Source: Trichomonas vaginalis G3
Taxonomy: Eukaryota; Parabasalia; Trichomonadida; Trichomonadidae
Assembly: GCF_026262505.1 (NCBI RefSeq)
Contig: NC_067206.1
Location: 7,654,879 to 7,718,878, forward strand
Reading direction: 5' to 3'
Length of the DNA: 64,000 nt
The first letter of the stretch is position 1, and each line of letters begins with the position of its first letter. Made by a program: the position numbers and the translations under genes. Below are positions 8,535 to 19,502 of this stretch, piece after piece. The notes under the pieces were generated by a model. The model worked only from the letters and a program-made list of their open reading frames with translations, was not told the origin of the DNA and ran no database searches.

Positions 8535-10040
8535 CTACTTCTTTATTATCTTCAATCTCATTCTAGCAGCTCTCGCATCTTTTACTTCCTTCATTAATTC
8601 AGGCAAGTATTTTTCCAACCAAATTTCTGGTTTATTTTGTAATGCAGATTCATAATTTTTTGATTGTTTCTCCAGAGAATTGATTAAATCTTTGGCATCT
8701 TGGAACGTTTCAAGATTATAAAGCAGTTTTACGACTAAAACTGCTTTATTTTTATCGTCAATATCAATAAATTCTGCGTATTTTGATATTTCGATCGGCG
8801 AACTCTTTTCTTTGTGATCCACGAGTTCATCCTGATCACCTACATTTTTATCGATTGGGAATTCTATGATTTCACCTACGTTTTCTCCTATTTTCATAAC
8901 ATGTATGCCTGCAGAGGGAACATGACTCTTATTCATAAAGAAATCCTTGCAATATTTACAAGGATTCTTATCAGTATTAATATCATTATAGGAGAATCCG
9001 CAATGTATGCATTTTTCGTTTAACAAGTCATTCTTCTCGCGTTTTTGCTTATTAATGGGATCAATTGATTCATTAATCCTAATGATAGTATCATTCAGAA
9101 TGAATTTGATGAAAGTAGAAAAGTTTCTTGCTTTTTTTGCAAGTTCGTTAATGTGTCTATGCTTACCCTCTGCACTATTATTAGTGCTTATAGGTGGAAT
9201 GCGGTGGTATGCTGCTAAATGCTCTTGATCTTTATATATCTGCTTCCATTTTTCCAGCTGCTCATCTGATATATTCTTTGTAGCATACATTTTCTGAACC
9301 GATGGATCAAAACATTTGTAATTGTCCTCAAAATCTTGGGCCGATTTTGATAATAATACTATCAGAGCAAAAACATGTAGTAAAGTATTATTGCCCATGG
9401 TTCCGAGATAGTGCCTAATACAGATATAATTTTGGAAATGATTCGTATTCAAAAATTTTAAAACTCCAGTACCTAAATCGCTCATCCATTTGATTCTTGA
9501 AAAGTGCTCCATAATGTTTAATGATTTAAATTCAATATTCATGGCTGTAAGCCACCGTTGATAAGCAGCGGATGATTCGCTGCGCCCTATGTATATCCCT
9601 AGAGGGTAACCTCGCATATAGTAATTACCACGAGGAAAAATAAATATATATTTCGGCCATGAAAAAGTAGCATCTAAGTGAATTAAATTACACTCCAACG
9701 CCAAATTTCCTGATTCGCTTGGAATATATATAAGAAATTCTATAGGATTTCCATTGACGAATAAACTATCACTTCTTATCGTTGTGCTATAATTTACATA
9801 AAATTTCCCGGGATATGAAGTTAAGATATCACCAATCTCATTATCATGCTTTATTTTTTCCTGTATTTCATCTTGCAGAGGATGTCCTGGGAGATCAACT
9901 TTCGTTATTTGAATGTACCATTTTAACCTCCCTGAAAACTCTTTGGGTAATTTTATGTTTTTCATGTTTTTTGGTACAGTAATCATCCACAACGTATCTG
10001 ATACTTTTGAATATTCAAAGGATACGATTTTGTCATACAA
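8535..10040 (-). CDS. MULE-type transposase frame
   Basis: This is a Mutator-like DDE transposase core. The first catalytic Asp is in LIHLDATFSW, followed by the typical PLGIYIGRSESSAAYQRWL stretch, then Asp in WMSDLGTG with CIRHYL (the C/H pair of the family), and a candidate Glu in NNSAEGKHRH. A CxxC...CxxC zinc-knuckle-like segment (CIHCGF, CKYC) follows at about residues 345-375. No ATG opens this frame. The first residue shown is a TTG codon, and the open frame continues upstream, overlapping the end of the FYR-like frame. It is therefore either the downstream part of a gene split by a frameshift, or starts unconventionally. Confidence 0.75.
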   Translation of the reverse strand: MYDKIVSFEYSKVSDTLWMITVPKNMKNIKLPKEFSGRLKWYIQITKVDLPGHPLQDEIQEKIKHDNEIGDILTSYPGKFYVNYSTTIRSDSLFVNGNPIEFLIYIPSESGNLALECNLIHLDATFSWPKYIFIFPRGNYYMRGYPLGIYIGRSESSAAYQRWLTAMNIEFKSLNIMEHFSRIKWMSDLGTGVLKFLNTNHFQNYICIRHYLGTMGNNTLLHVFALIVLLSKSAQDFEDNYKCFDPSVQKMYATKNISDEQLEKWKQIYKDQEHLAAYHRIPPISTNNSAEGKHRHINELAKKARNFSTFIKFILNDTIIRINESIDPINKQKREKNDLLNEKCIHCGFSYNDINTDKNPCKYCKDFFMNKSHVPSAGIHVMKIGENVGEIIEFPIDKNVGDQDELVDHKEKSSPIEISKYAEFIDIDDKNKAVLVVKLLYNLETFQDAKDLINSLEKQSKNYESALQNKPEIWLEKYLPELMKEVKDARAARMRLKIIKK

Positions 10041-11707
10041 TGTGAAATTTTTAAAGGGGAATAATCTTCGTTTTGAAGTAGAAAATAATTTAAGTTTACA
10101 GATCGATCAGAACTTATATTGGAAAGGCCCAAATGAATAAATGCTGGCATTTGTTCCAAAAACTTCAATGTTTGTTCATAAGTTAACACATTGATATGAA
10201 TACCAGGGCTTATTAGAATTAATTGCATTGATTTGAGTTTTTCAATATCAGTATTTTTAGAGCATTCAAAACAAATATGGCAACCATCTATTGTAATTGG
10301 AGACCGATCAACTGGAATTTTTTCTATGGATTCATGAAATTGTTTGATCGCTGTAAATTTAATACCCATGATTTGTTCAAAATCTGCTTGAATTTTTTTG
10401 TCAGCTTTCAAACAAGCTTTTGCTAAAATTTCCAGAAGGTCATTGTTTTTTATTTGATTCAAAACATTAAAGTTCTTGTACATAAAATCATTATTTTGAA
10501 TTAGGGCCTCATGGAAGATTAAATGAATCTTTAAACGAATAACTTTGCTTTCATTCAAATTCATTACTGATATAATATTATTTGTTGAAACAATCGAAGA
10601 GAGTAATGGATTTCTAAATGTAGAAAATAACTCTGAGATATTGTATGCAAAAGATAAAACATACTTGATTTGGTTTGTAAATTGATAAGTCTGCAAATTG
10701 AATTTATCATTCATTTTGAAAATTGTTTCGTTTGGGCTTGACATTATCAATGCTTTCATGATTGGTGTAACATTATCTATATTACACGAATTTAAAATAT
10801 TAATTGATTCAAATTTAACTGCTAGTTCATAGAAAGAATATTTACTATTATCCAATATAGATCTGATACGTATTTGATAATATTCTTCACCATTTTGATT
10901 TGTTTGATCTGAAATTAAAACATTAATAAAATCTTCGATTGTTAAATCACACGATTTTCCTGAAAAAGCAAAAATATTCGAATATCTTTTATCGCCATTA
11001 ATTATTGCTTGTATTAATGGTTTAGAAATTCCTGCTTTTGAGTATAATTCCTGGTCAAATGAAAAATTTTGTAAGAAACCTATAACCTGTGCATAAAATT
11101 TGGGGCGGGCAATTATAAATGCTTCTAAAAATTTAAGAATATATTGTTCCCCTAGACGATGGATTTTGATTTTAATTTGACTGAGATCTGTTTGCAAATA
11201 TTTTTCACTTATAATCATATTTACCATTTCTGTAAAAGCTTCAGCGGATTTCTGAAATTTAGGTGTTGTTTCATATGTTTGAAGATACTTTACTTCATCG
11301 CTATTCGAGATAAAACGCTCTTTGAGTTCCTCCAAATAACAAATGATAGATTTATTTTCAAATCCAAATAATTTATGTCCAAAATTATATACATTCTTAA
11401 TATTTCTGTTTAATTCTTTGATTTTTGAAACGATTTGTCCCCAAGGATATGATGGTGAATCTCCGACATATGCATTTGATAATGAATCCAAAACAGTGAA
11501 TTTAGGTTTACCATCTTGATAAGTTATTTTATTTGTATACCATTCTTTTTGATAGGGTTTATTGGAAGAATAATATAAAATTTTTGAAATATACCCATCT
11601 GGATAAATTATTGAATCAGAATTTACACTATTACATCTAATAGAACCCAACTGAATTAAAATCAAATCATCCGAAACATTTAATGGTAGATGAAGATGGT
11701 TTAGCAT
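9983..11707 (-). CDS. FYRN/FYRC-like protein upstream of the transposase
   Basis: The frame has 574 residues. Residues ~15-100 resemble fused FYRN and FYRC domains (F/Y-rich modules of chromatin proteins): IIYPDGYISKILYYSS, then a KITYQDGKPKFTVLDS segment, then SPSYPWGQIVSKI. The remainder is helical-looking and unrecognised, with many Asn, Lys and Ile. Its last codons overlap the start of the transposase frame in a different phase. Position inside the inverted ends and the shared strand suggest that both frames belong to one transposon gene or operon-like unit. The FYR assignment rests on pattern recognition only. Confidence 0.55.
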   Translation of the reverse strand: MLNHLHLPLNVSDDLILIQLGSIRCNSVNSDSIIYPDGYISKILYYSSNKPYQKEWYTNKITYQDGKPKFTVLDSLSNAYVGDSPSYPWGQIVSKIKELNRNIKNVYNFGHKLFGFENKSIICYLEELKERFISNSDEVKYLQTYETTPKFQKSAEAFTEMVNMIISEKYLQTDLSQIKIKIHRLGEQYILKFLEAFIIARPKFYAQVIGFLQNFSFDQELYSKAGISKPLIQAIINGDKRYSNIFAFSGKSCDLTIEDFINVLISDQTNQNGEEYYQIRIRSILDNSKYSFYELAVKFESINILNSCNIDNVTPIMKALIMSSPNETIFKMNDKFNLQTYQFTNQIKYVLSFAYNISELFSTFRNPLLSSIVSTNNIISVMNLNESKVIRLKIHLIFHEALIQNNDFMYKNFNVLNQIKNNDLLEILAKACLKADKKIQADFEQIMGIKFTAIKQFHESIEKIPVDRSPITIDGCHICFECSKNTDIEKLKSMQLILISPGIHINVLTYEQTLKFLEQMPAFIHLGLSNISSDRSVNLNYFLLQNEDYSPLKISHCMTKSYPLNIQKYQIRCG

Positions 11708-11912
11708 TAAAAAATCGTCACTTTTTTTAAAATTTCGTATTTTTAAGAGTATGTTGAAAATTAAACATACTCTTAATATATGTTAATAATTATCATTTGA
11801 TAAAATTATTTAAATAGTAATCAAAATATTGTTATAAATATTAATGGAGTTGAAAAATTATGATCATAAAAGTAAGATGTTAGCATCTAGCCTCAGTAGA
11901 TACTAAGTCATA

Positions 11913-12290
11913 TCAGAATAGACACATATTCATCCTCAATTGACTCTTACTCATATTCAATTGGTTCTCACAAATAATCAATTGATCCTTACTACTGATC
12001 AATTGATTCTCACAAATAATCAATTGATTCGCATTAATTATCAATAGATTCTCACTAAGAATCAATTGATTCTCAGTCACCCTAAATTGATTCTCACTAC
12101 TTATTAATTGATTCTTACTCATCCTTAATTGATTCTCGCTAAGAATCAAGTGATTCTCACTCTTCCTCAATTGATTGTCACTTATTCACAATTTATTCTT
12201 AAACAACCTTAATTAACTCTCAGTATTCTTCAATTGATTCTCACTAATTATAATTTGATTCTCAGTCATCCTCAATTTATTCTAACTCAA
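11913..12290. repeat. 21-bp minisatellite (ATTGATTCTCAC family)
   Basis: About 16-18 imperfect units of 21 bp are built on CAATTGATTCTCAC followed by a variable segment. Because the unit is a multiple of three, the minus strand reads as a 7-residue repeat (SENQLIL-like) over 85 codons. This is a repeat effect and may not be coding. It lies inside the right half of the Mutator-like element. Confidence 0.8.
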
Positions 12291-12394
12291 TAAGAATATG
12301 AATATGAAAATGGATTGGAATAGGTGATAATTAAAATATATTGATATGAATTTGTGAGAGTGTCTTTAATAAAGAAAAATTTGTCAAAGAACAA
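12291..12394. other. Spacer with no gene
   Basis: The stretch between the 21-bp array and the inverted end of the Mutator-like element is AT-rich with no feature. Confidence 0.4.
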
Positions 12395-12559
12395 TAATGT
12401 CAAATTGGGTGGGAGCATATAGTAATGAAATATTTATTGATAAATATTAATGTCATAATAATTGAGAGCATGTAGTAATGAAAAATTAATTGATAAATAA
12501 TAATATTAAATAGGGTGATTGCATTGATCAATACATATATATGAATGAATTTCGATGTC

Positions 12560-14770
12560 AAACCGTCAGTCATATTGTTAGTCAAAACGTCAGTTATATT
12601 CTCATTCATACACTCACTCAAACCGTCAGTCATATTGTCAGTCAAACTCTCAGTCATATTGTCACTCAAACTGTCAGCCAATTGTCAGCTAAACTCTAAG
12701 TCATATTCTAACTAAAGCCGTCACTCATATTGTCAGTCAAAACGTCAGTCATGTTGTCACTCAAACTATCAGTCTTATTCTCACTAAAATCATTAGTCAT
12801 ACACTCTCTTAAACTATGAGTCATATTGTCACCCAAACTTTCAGTCATATTCTAAATAAAACCGTAAGTCATAGAGGCTGTCAAACCGTCAGTCATATTG
12901 TCGGTCAAACCGTCAGTCATATTATCAGTCAAACTGTCAGTCTTACTCTCAATAAAAAGCTAATTCATAGTGTCTGTCAAACCACAGTCATATTGTCACT
13001 CAAACTGTCAGTAATATTCTAATTAAAGCCGTCAGTCATATTGTCAGTCAAACTGTAAGTCATACACTCACTCAAATCAACAATCATATTGTCACTCAAA
13101 CTATCAGTCTTATTCTCACCAAAACCGTCAGTCATATTGTCAGTCAAATCGTCAGTCATTCACTCACTCAAACCGTCAGTCATATTGTCAGTCAAACTGT
13201 CAGTCATTCACTCACTCAAACCGTCAGTCATATTGTCAGTCAAACTGTCAGTCATTCACTCACTCAAATCAACAGTCATATTGTCACCCAAACTGTCAGT
13301 CTTATTCTCACTAAAACCATCAGTCATACACTCTCTTAAACTATGAGTCATATTGTCACCCAAACTGTCAGTCTTATTCTCACTAAAACCATCAGTCATA
13401 CACTCTCTTAAACTATGAGTCATATTGTCACCCAAACTCTCAGTTATATTCTAAATAAAACCGTAAGTCATAGAGGCTGTCAAACCGTCAGTCATATTCT
13501 AACTAAAAAGCTAATTCATAGTGTGTGTCAAACCGTCAGTCATATTGTCACTCAAATTGTCAGTCTTATTCTAACTAAAAAGCTAATTCATAGTGTGTGT
13601 CAAACCGAAGTCATATTGTCACTCAAATTGTCAGTCATACACTCACTCAAACCGTCAGTCATATTGTCATCCAAACTATCAGTCTTATTCTCACTAAAAC
13701 CGTAATTCATATTGTCACTCAAACCGTCAGTCATATTGTCATTAAAACGGTCAGTCATACACTCACTCAAATCAACAGTCATATTGTCATCCAAACTATC
13801 AGTCTTATTCTCACTAAAACCGTAATTCATATTGTCACTCAAACCGTCAGTCATATTGTCATTAAAACGGTCAGTCATACACTCACTCAAATCAACAGTC
13901 ATATTGTCAGTCAAACTATCAGTCTTATCCTAACTAAAAAGCTAATTCATAGTGTGTGTCAAACCGAAGTCATATTGTCAGTCAAACTATCAGTCTTATT
14001 CTCACTAAAACCATCAGTCATACACTCTCTTAAACTATGAGTCATATTGTCACCCAAACTCTCAATCATACACTCACTCAAATCAACAGTCATATTGTCA
14101 GTCAAACCACAGTCATATTGTCACTCAAACTGTCAGTCTTATTCTAACTAAAACCGTAAGTCATCGTGTGTGTCAAACCGTCAGTCATATTGTCACTCAA
14201 ATTGTCAGTCTTATTCTAACTAAAAAGCTAATTCATAGTGTGTGTCAAACCGAAGTCATATTGTCACTCAAATTGTCAGTCATACACTCACTCAAATCAA
14301 CAGTCATATTGTCACCCAAACTGTCAGTCTTATTCTCACTAAAACCGTAAGTCATACACTCTCTTAAACTATGAGTCATATTGTCACCCAAACTCTCAAT
14401 CATACACTCACTCAAATCAACAGTCATATTGTCAGTCAAACCGTCAGTTATATTGTCACTCAAACTGTCAGTCTTATTCTAACTAAAACCGTAAGTCAAA
14501 GTGTCTGTCAAACCGTCAGTCATATTCTCAGTCATACTGTAGTTCATACTATCACCCAAACTGTTGTTCATACTGTCACTCAAACTCTAAGTCATATTGT
14601 CAGTCAAACTGTGAGTCATATTCTCTCTCAAACCTTGAGTTATACTGACAACCAAACCCTCATTCAAAATGTCACTCAAACTGTCAGTTATATTCCTAGA
14701 CACATTCAAACTTTCAGGCATATTGTCAGCCAGATACTCAGTTATAGAGTCACTTTTTTGTCATTAATGA
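12560..14770. repeat. 24-bp minisatellite with higher-order structure
   Basis: About 2.2 kb of degenerate tandem units of 24 bp are built on GTCAGTCATATTGTCA plus CTCAAACC. Plus-strand frames read as VSHIVTQT-like 8-residue repeats, and minus-strand frames read as DNMTDGLSE-like repeats; both are cut by stops. Longer blocks recur: a 48-bp pair-unit near 13150-13270, and a block with CTCTCTTAAACTATGAGTC near 12800, 13330, 13400, 14030 and 14360. This shows amplification of larger segments on top of the base unit. Conceivably it is the relic of an 8-residue-repeat protein gene. Confidence 0.9.
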
Positions 14771-14882
14771 ATTCAGTTATAGATTCAAACATACATTCGG
14801 TCCAATATTGGATCATGCAGTTAATTCTACATTTTTTTAACTTGTAAGTCATTATTTATGAAAATATTTAAAATAGTGTAAT

Positions 14883-15023
14883 TGCACAATGATGTGCAGT
14901 ATTATCTTTAATATTAATATTGTAATATGATATTAGATTTTATCATATGAGATATTAATATTGATTTATGGATCACTGCACAATGATGTGCAGTATTATC
15001 TTTAATATTAATATTGTAATATG
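14883..15023 (+). repeat. 47-bp direct repeat pair
   Basis: Two identical 47-bp copies lie 94 bp apart (14883-14929 and 14977-15023). Each begins with TGCACAATGATGTGCA, itself a short palindrome, and ends TGTAATATG. The origin is unknown; they may be remnants of a small duplication. Confidence 0.85.
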
Positions 15024-16257
15024 CAATGTTATATTCTAATTTGAATGTTCCTTTTTAACCTCATGATTTCTTCTCACTGATCTGCCTTTTTATGCAGCAT
15101 TTTGTATTTAATCTCTCTTATCCTTTAGATTCTCTATGCTTTCCATCTTTCTAAACCAGATTCCATTGTTAATTCTTAAATTAACACAAATCTTAAATTT
15201 CATATTAGTCATTGATCTGAAGTTATTGAAACATCTGACGTCTTTAGATTATCTTATCTAATATTAAAATGATTGATCTATTTACATTTTTAAAATAGTC
15301 CTAAAAAGTCTCAATATTTATAAAAGCATAATAAAATTAAATTTTTTAATATCATTTTCTAAATTATTCGTTTACTTTATGGCATAGTCTTGAAAAAGTA
15401 TCAAAAAACATTATCTTAATGGTCTCTAAAGAGGTTAAGTAGCATACACACAGATATGCTAATGTGGTAAAAAGAGATTTATTGCAAAAAGTCCAAAATA
15501 GTATATTTATTATCAAGATTCGCGTGGAAACGTACGAGTTTGGGACGAATAACTAACATTCTTAAACATTTAGTAATACTCTGATAAGTACAAGTCCTTA
15601 GATGCGACATATGGCTTCTTTTGTTCTAACTTACCAAATTCAAGAACTCAAGTTGGCAGTAACTCTGTACTAAACATACTCTAAGAGCTTGTCATTATTC
15701 CGTGTATGACAAATCATACTTTAATGTTTTACTCGTTGAATAAAGAATGCTTGATTTTGAAATCGAATGTTTTTGCTTAAATAGTTCCAGATTCTTGAAC
15801 TAGGGACGGAATTAGAGGACACGTCTTTGCTGGTTAGTCGCGTGCTTGATGACAATATGCTACAATTATAATAAACGTACAAAAGGGACGAAAATTGAGA
15901 GCTTGTAACTTTCAACCATTAGCAAAAAATGTTAAATGTTAACACTCAGTCCATTTGAATATGAAAAATAAAATTGACTTTGATTAAATGTTTTTATTTA
16001 TCATGCAATTCTTCTTGCGACCAAAGATTTGAATAAAATTTCAAAAAATAAGATAGCTTAAAAAATAATATACGGTAGTGTTTACTAATAGATGAATAGT
16101 ATATAAATTCTATTAAAATGGATTTGATCCAAAAAAATATAAAACCAAAAATAATTGTTATAATTTAAATGAAGAAGTAATTTAAAACGATTTTATTTAT
16201 GATCAAAATTTGATTATAATTTTATTTATGATCAAATGCACTTGCCGCAACATATAA

Positions 16258-16425
16258 TTGCGAGTGTCTGCTGCTTTGGTCAAAAGAAGCAGCAGACACT
16301 CGCAATGCGAACCGAATTGTCCCAGAAAGACCTGGAAGGGGGTCCTTTCTCAAGGTCAGGACCCCCTTCTAGTCTTTCTGGTCCTGGAAGGAGCGCTTCT
16401 GACTGGTCTGTGCGCTGCTTCCAGG
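16258..16425. other. Three consecutive GC-rich stem-loops
   Basis: A GC-rich island of under 200 bp sits in very AT-rich DNA. Hairpin 1 has perfect 19-bp arms at 16258-16276 and 16287-16305 (TTGCGAGTGTCTGCTGCTT) with a 10-nt loop. Hairpin 2 has arms at 16322-16345 and 16359-16381 with one bulge and a 13-nt loop. Hairpin 3 has 14-bp arms at 16383-16396 and 16412-16425 with one G/G mismatch. The stems follow one another almost without gaps. It could be a structured RNA gene, a small foldback element or a foreign insertion; no known RNA family is recognised. Confidence 0.75.
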
Positions 16426-18533
16426 AAGAACATGAGATTGCGCCAATAAGCTCCTATCAACAAATTTTGACTAAAAATATAAAGTATCCTTTTGTGATTT
16501 AACGAATAGCTCAATTTTAAAATAGATTTGATTCTAATAATAAATTGAATGAGTTTCGCTTACGTTTAGAATTTAATGATTTATATGATTTTTTCGTTCA
16601 CAGAAGAGTCATTGATATCCAATATCAAAAAAACAGCAAAGACACACCATAATAAATGATATTGAAGCTAAATATTACATATTTCAACATATCTAAAAAA
16701 TTATTATAAGATTAGATCTCATGCAATGCCGAGCAGTTTCCTAATGCATAATTACTTATTTATACAGAATCAATTATATAATATTCACATTGCAAATTAT
16801 ATACATTCTCACGAAGCAACATGAAATAGACTGTCCGAATTTGAATTCAAATAGAGATCTACTTCAAAAGGATTTCTTACAATATGTAATCTCGATGTTG
16901 ATCACTGGAATACAAGGGATGCACGTAATTTACAAATTGTTGCAAAAATAGTAGTGCAACAAAAATTTTATTTTTACCTTGTCACTTGATATATAACAAT
17001 TGCAAAAACTCAATCAAAAATAGGATTTGAACAACTTTTTAAAATTGTGAGAAAAATTCTATCGGCACATTCTATTCAATTTTAAAGTATTTCTTTCATA
17101 TTCCAATCGATTATTCAATATTTGCCAATCACAAATTTTAGTTCAAAATTCAAAAAATCCCTAATTTTAATTTCAGATGAAATCTCGCAAAAATAACATT
17201 GTTTTAACCATATAAATATATATTTTATATATTGTATAGTGATTTTTTAATATTTTTATGAGTAAAATCGAGAGTGAGGAAATGTGGACTACAAAAAACG
17301 ATAGAAATGAATAGTTTACATGGGAATTCAATACTTACAAGTATTCAATGTCACTTTTGTGCTCGAGATTTTGACTCTAGTATACAATATTTTTTATATC
17401 AACTCAATTATCTGTGTGAATTAAATCGGCTTTTTTAATGATGTTTGTATTGTATGTCATTATCTAGATAAAGCAATAAAAACAACAGGCTTTACACAAG
17501 GACTCAAAATTTCATCTCATCTCAAAAATAAAAAGAAGGCTAACTCATAAATGTTTCGAAATCTCTATGAAATGGATGCATCTCCTCCCTCTATAATGTG
17601 TTATTAATGATGCCATAAATTCATTTCCAAGAAAACACATATATTGTTTAATCATATCAAGAAAAACAATTCAAAGTGCTAATGCAAGCAGGATATATTT
17701 CACCTTCTTGTAATTGTTGCACCTTTAAAATAGCGAGATGCATCTTTATTCAACAATAATTATATCGAATAACTTAATCTTTGCTTATTACGAATCGAAC
17801 TACAATGAAATCTTAATTTATTTACCTTTTTAATACTTATATCCTAAGTGATGATCGTTTAACGACTATATTCAAAAAAAATTAAATATTAATCTTCGAA
17901 ATCAAACAATCCTCTTTTGTTTGTGATCTCAATGCTTATTATAGCACGAAGTCCGATTTAGATCTTATGAAAAGCATGAAGAGGAAATTCTATTGTTTTT
18001 TCGATCTTCTTATAATAAAGTGGGAGTATGATTCTCTGAGCGTAACTATCGCTTGCCCTACAATGTCAAATGCCCTTAAGCCTTATAAATTCGAAAAATA
18101 AAATATTTTGGAACAAATAGATAAATATTGCATTTACTGATAACACTCTCATAAAATATATCAAATGTCATATTAAGCCTTTCGTCTTTTTAATACATTT
18201 CATTCTCTTATTCAGTCATCTGATACAATGAGCCATTTGTATAAAGTATTTGCATATAACATACGATATAAAAGGCATAAATACTAGATGAGCTGATAAT
18301 AAACATATTACGATCAATAAAATTATATCAACTTCTGGAATATCAGATAGAGATATTGTTTTCAACTGGTATTATCTATGTGTTATTGATTTATGGTCAT
18401 ATAAGTTTATATTGTTTTAAAAAAAATATGCAACAATTAAAAGATAATATGATAATGCTTTATTAATTCTGAAATAAATACATAGAACAAATAAAGATTA
18501 AAGATGCATGCAAACACAAACATATAATGAAAA

Positions 18534-19502
18534 TTATTCTATTGGCATTCTGAAGAGAGCTCCATTAGGCAATCGTGCTGTACCATTCCTAACTTCAGCA
18601 AAGAATGGATGATATTTTGCCTGTTCAGCAGTATATCTAAGAACAGGTGAGTATACAAATATTTTCTTGAGAAGATCCAAGAGCAATGGATCAAGAGGCT
18701 CGTTAAATGCATGCTCTATACCTATTCCTGGATGATAAAACTGTGGTTGAAGCTGAAGATTCATATCATGAAAATCACTTATCGTAGGAGTACCAATGAA
18801 ATTAAGAATAATCTGTTTGAGGCTTTGATTTGAATCTGCATGGAATATCTCATCTCCTCCTTTAAACATCTCTGATAAGACGCATCCTGCAGCCCAAACA
18901 TCAATTTTAGATGTGTAAAATTGAGATTCGTATAGTAACTCAGGGGCGCGATATGATCTGGTAGAAATGTATGAAACACTTGCTTCGTTTATTTTAAGTT
19001 CTTTGGCAGAACCAAAATCGCAAATTTTCAAAATTCCTGTATCTGGGTCTACAAGGATATTTGATGATTTTATATCGCGATGTGTTATATTTATTTTGTG
19101 TAAATAGTCGAGTCCATTGAATAATTGATATCCAAATATTTTGGCAAGAGATGTTGTGATTTTGTTCTTTCGTAGATATTTATGCAAATCTGTTGGGAGT
19201 AAATCTGTGAAAATATATAAAAATTCTTGGTCACCTTCACGTTTAAGCTCGTATTGATGAAGTTTAAGGCAATTTGGATGTCTAAGTGCTTGAATCATAG
19301 TGAGTTCTCTGTTTTTGTATTTTGGATCCTGTAAAACTTTTTTCAATGCCAGTCTTCTTCTATCATAATATTCGATAGCGTAGATGTTTCCGAAAGTTCC
19401 AGAGCCAATTTTTTCAATTACCCTATATTTGTCAGTATTTTCTGGCTGCGTGATGTATTGAGATCTGTTAATGGGACGTTGGGTAATTGTCTTAGGCTTC
19501 AT
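18534..19502 (-). CDS. GSK3/shaggy-like protein kinase
   Basis: This is a Ser/Thr kinase of the CMGC group, 322 residues, essentially only a kinase domain. The glycine loop is GSGTFG (33-38), the catalytic Lys is in LALKKV (54), followed by KNREL as in GSK3. HRD is at 141-143, DFG at 162-164 and APE at 186-188. The activation loop VSYISTRSYRAPEL keeps the GSK3-type Tyr at 178, which in that family is autophosphorylated. The end (AKYHPFFAEVRNGTARLPNG) also matches the GSK3 tail pattern. The catalytic loop reads HRDIKSSN instead of the common HRDIKPQN. It is transcribed away from RPS30. All core catalytic residues are present, so it should be active. Confidence 0.92.
   Translation of the reverse strand: MKPKTITQRPINRSQYITQPENTDKYRVIEKIGSGTFGNIYAIEYYDRRRLALKKVLQDPKYKNRELTMIQALRHPNCLKLHQYELKREGDQEFLYIFTDLLPTDLHKYLRKNKITTSLAKIFGYQLFNGLDYLHKINITHRDIKSSNILVDPDTGILKICDFGSAKELKINEASVSYISTRSYRAPELLYESQFYTSKIDVWAAGCVLSEMFKGGDEIFHADSNQSLKQIILNFIGTPTISDFHDMNLQLQPQFYHPGIGIEHAFNEPLDPLLLDLLKKIFVYSPVLRYTAEQAKYHPFFAEVRNGTARLPNGALFRMPIE

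Larger units (their letters stand above)
8326..12530 (-). mobile_element. Mutator-like transposon with tandem inverted ends
   Basis: The left end (8326-8430) holds two units of about 53 bp, built of CACCCAATTTGGCATTAAT, an AT-rich stretch, and TTACTATATGCA. The reverse complement of 12395-12530 holds at least two units of the same build (CACCCAATTTGACATTA, TTTCATTACTATATGC). The two ends are thus inverted relative to each other and internally tandem. Between them lie a MULE-type transposase frame and an FYR-like frame on the minus strand, plus a 21-bp minisatellite. The exact outer borders and target duplication could not be fixed by eye. Confidence 0.6.
14775..18530. other. Gene-free AT-rich region
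   Basis: About 3.7 kb without a convincing gene. It contains two identical 47-bp direct repeats (14883-14929 and 14977-15023, starting TGCACAATGATGTGCAG). It also has a pair of similar words with ACGTAC and GGGACGAA near 15528 and 15875, and the GC-rich triple hairpin at 16258-16425. Small reading frames here have no supporting features. Confidence 0.5.

Noticed and set aside
12816-14847. Separate genes encoding VSHIVTQT-like repeat proteins
   Set aside because: Frames stay open only because the unit is 24 bp; both strands give equal periodic peptides with stops, so coding is not supported.
16236-16502. An 88-codon ORF over the triple hairpin
   Set aside because: It spans stem-loops that dictate its codons, has no recognisable domain and no conserved composition.
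17265-17390. Imperfect inverted repeat around AAAATCGAG/CTCGAGATTTT
   Set aside because: Arms are imperfect, spacing is long, and nothing else supports an element; it is probably chance in AT-rich DNA.
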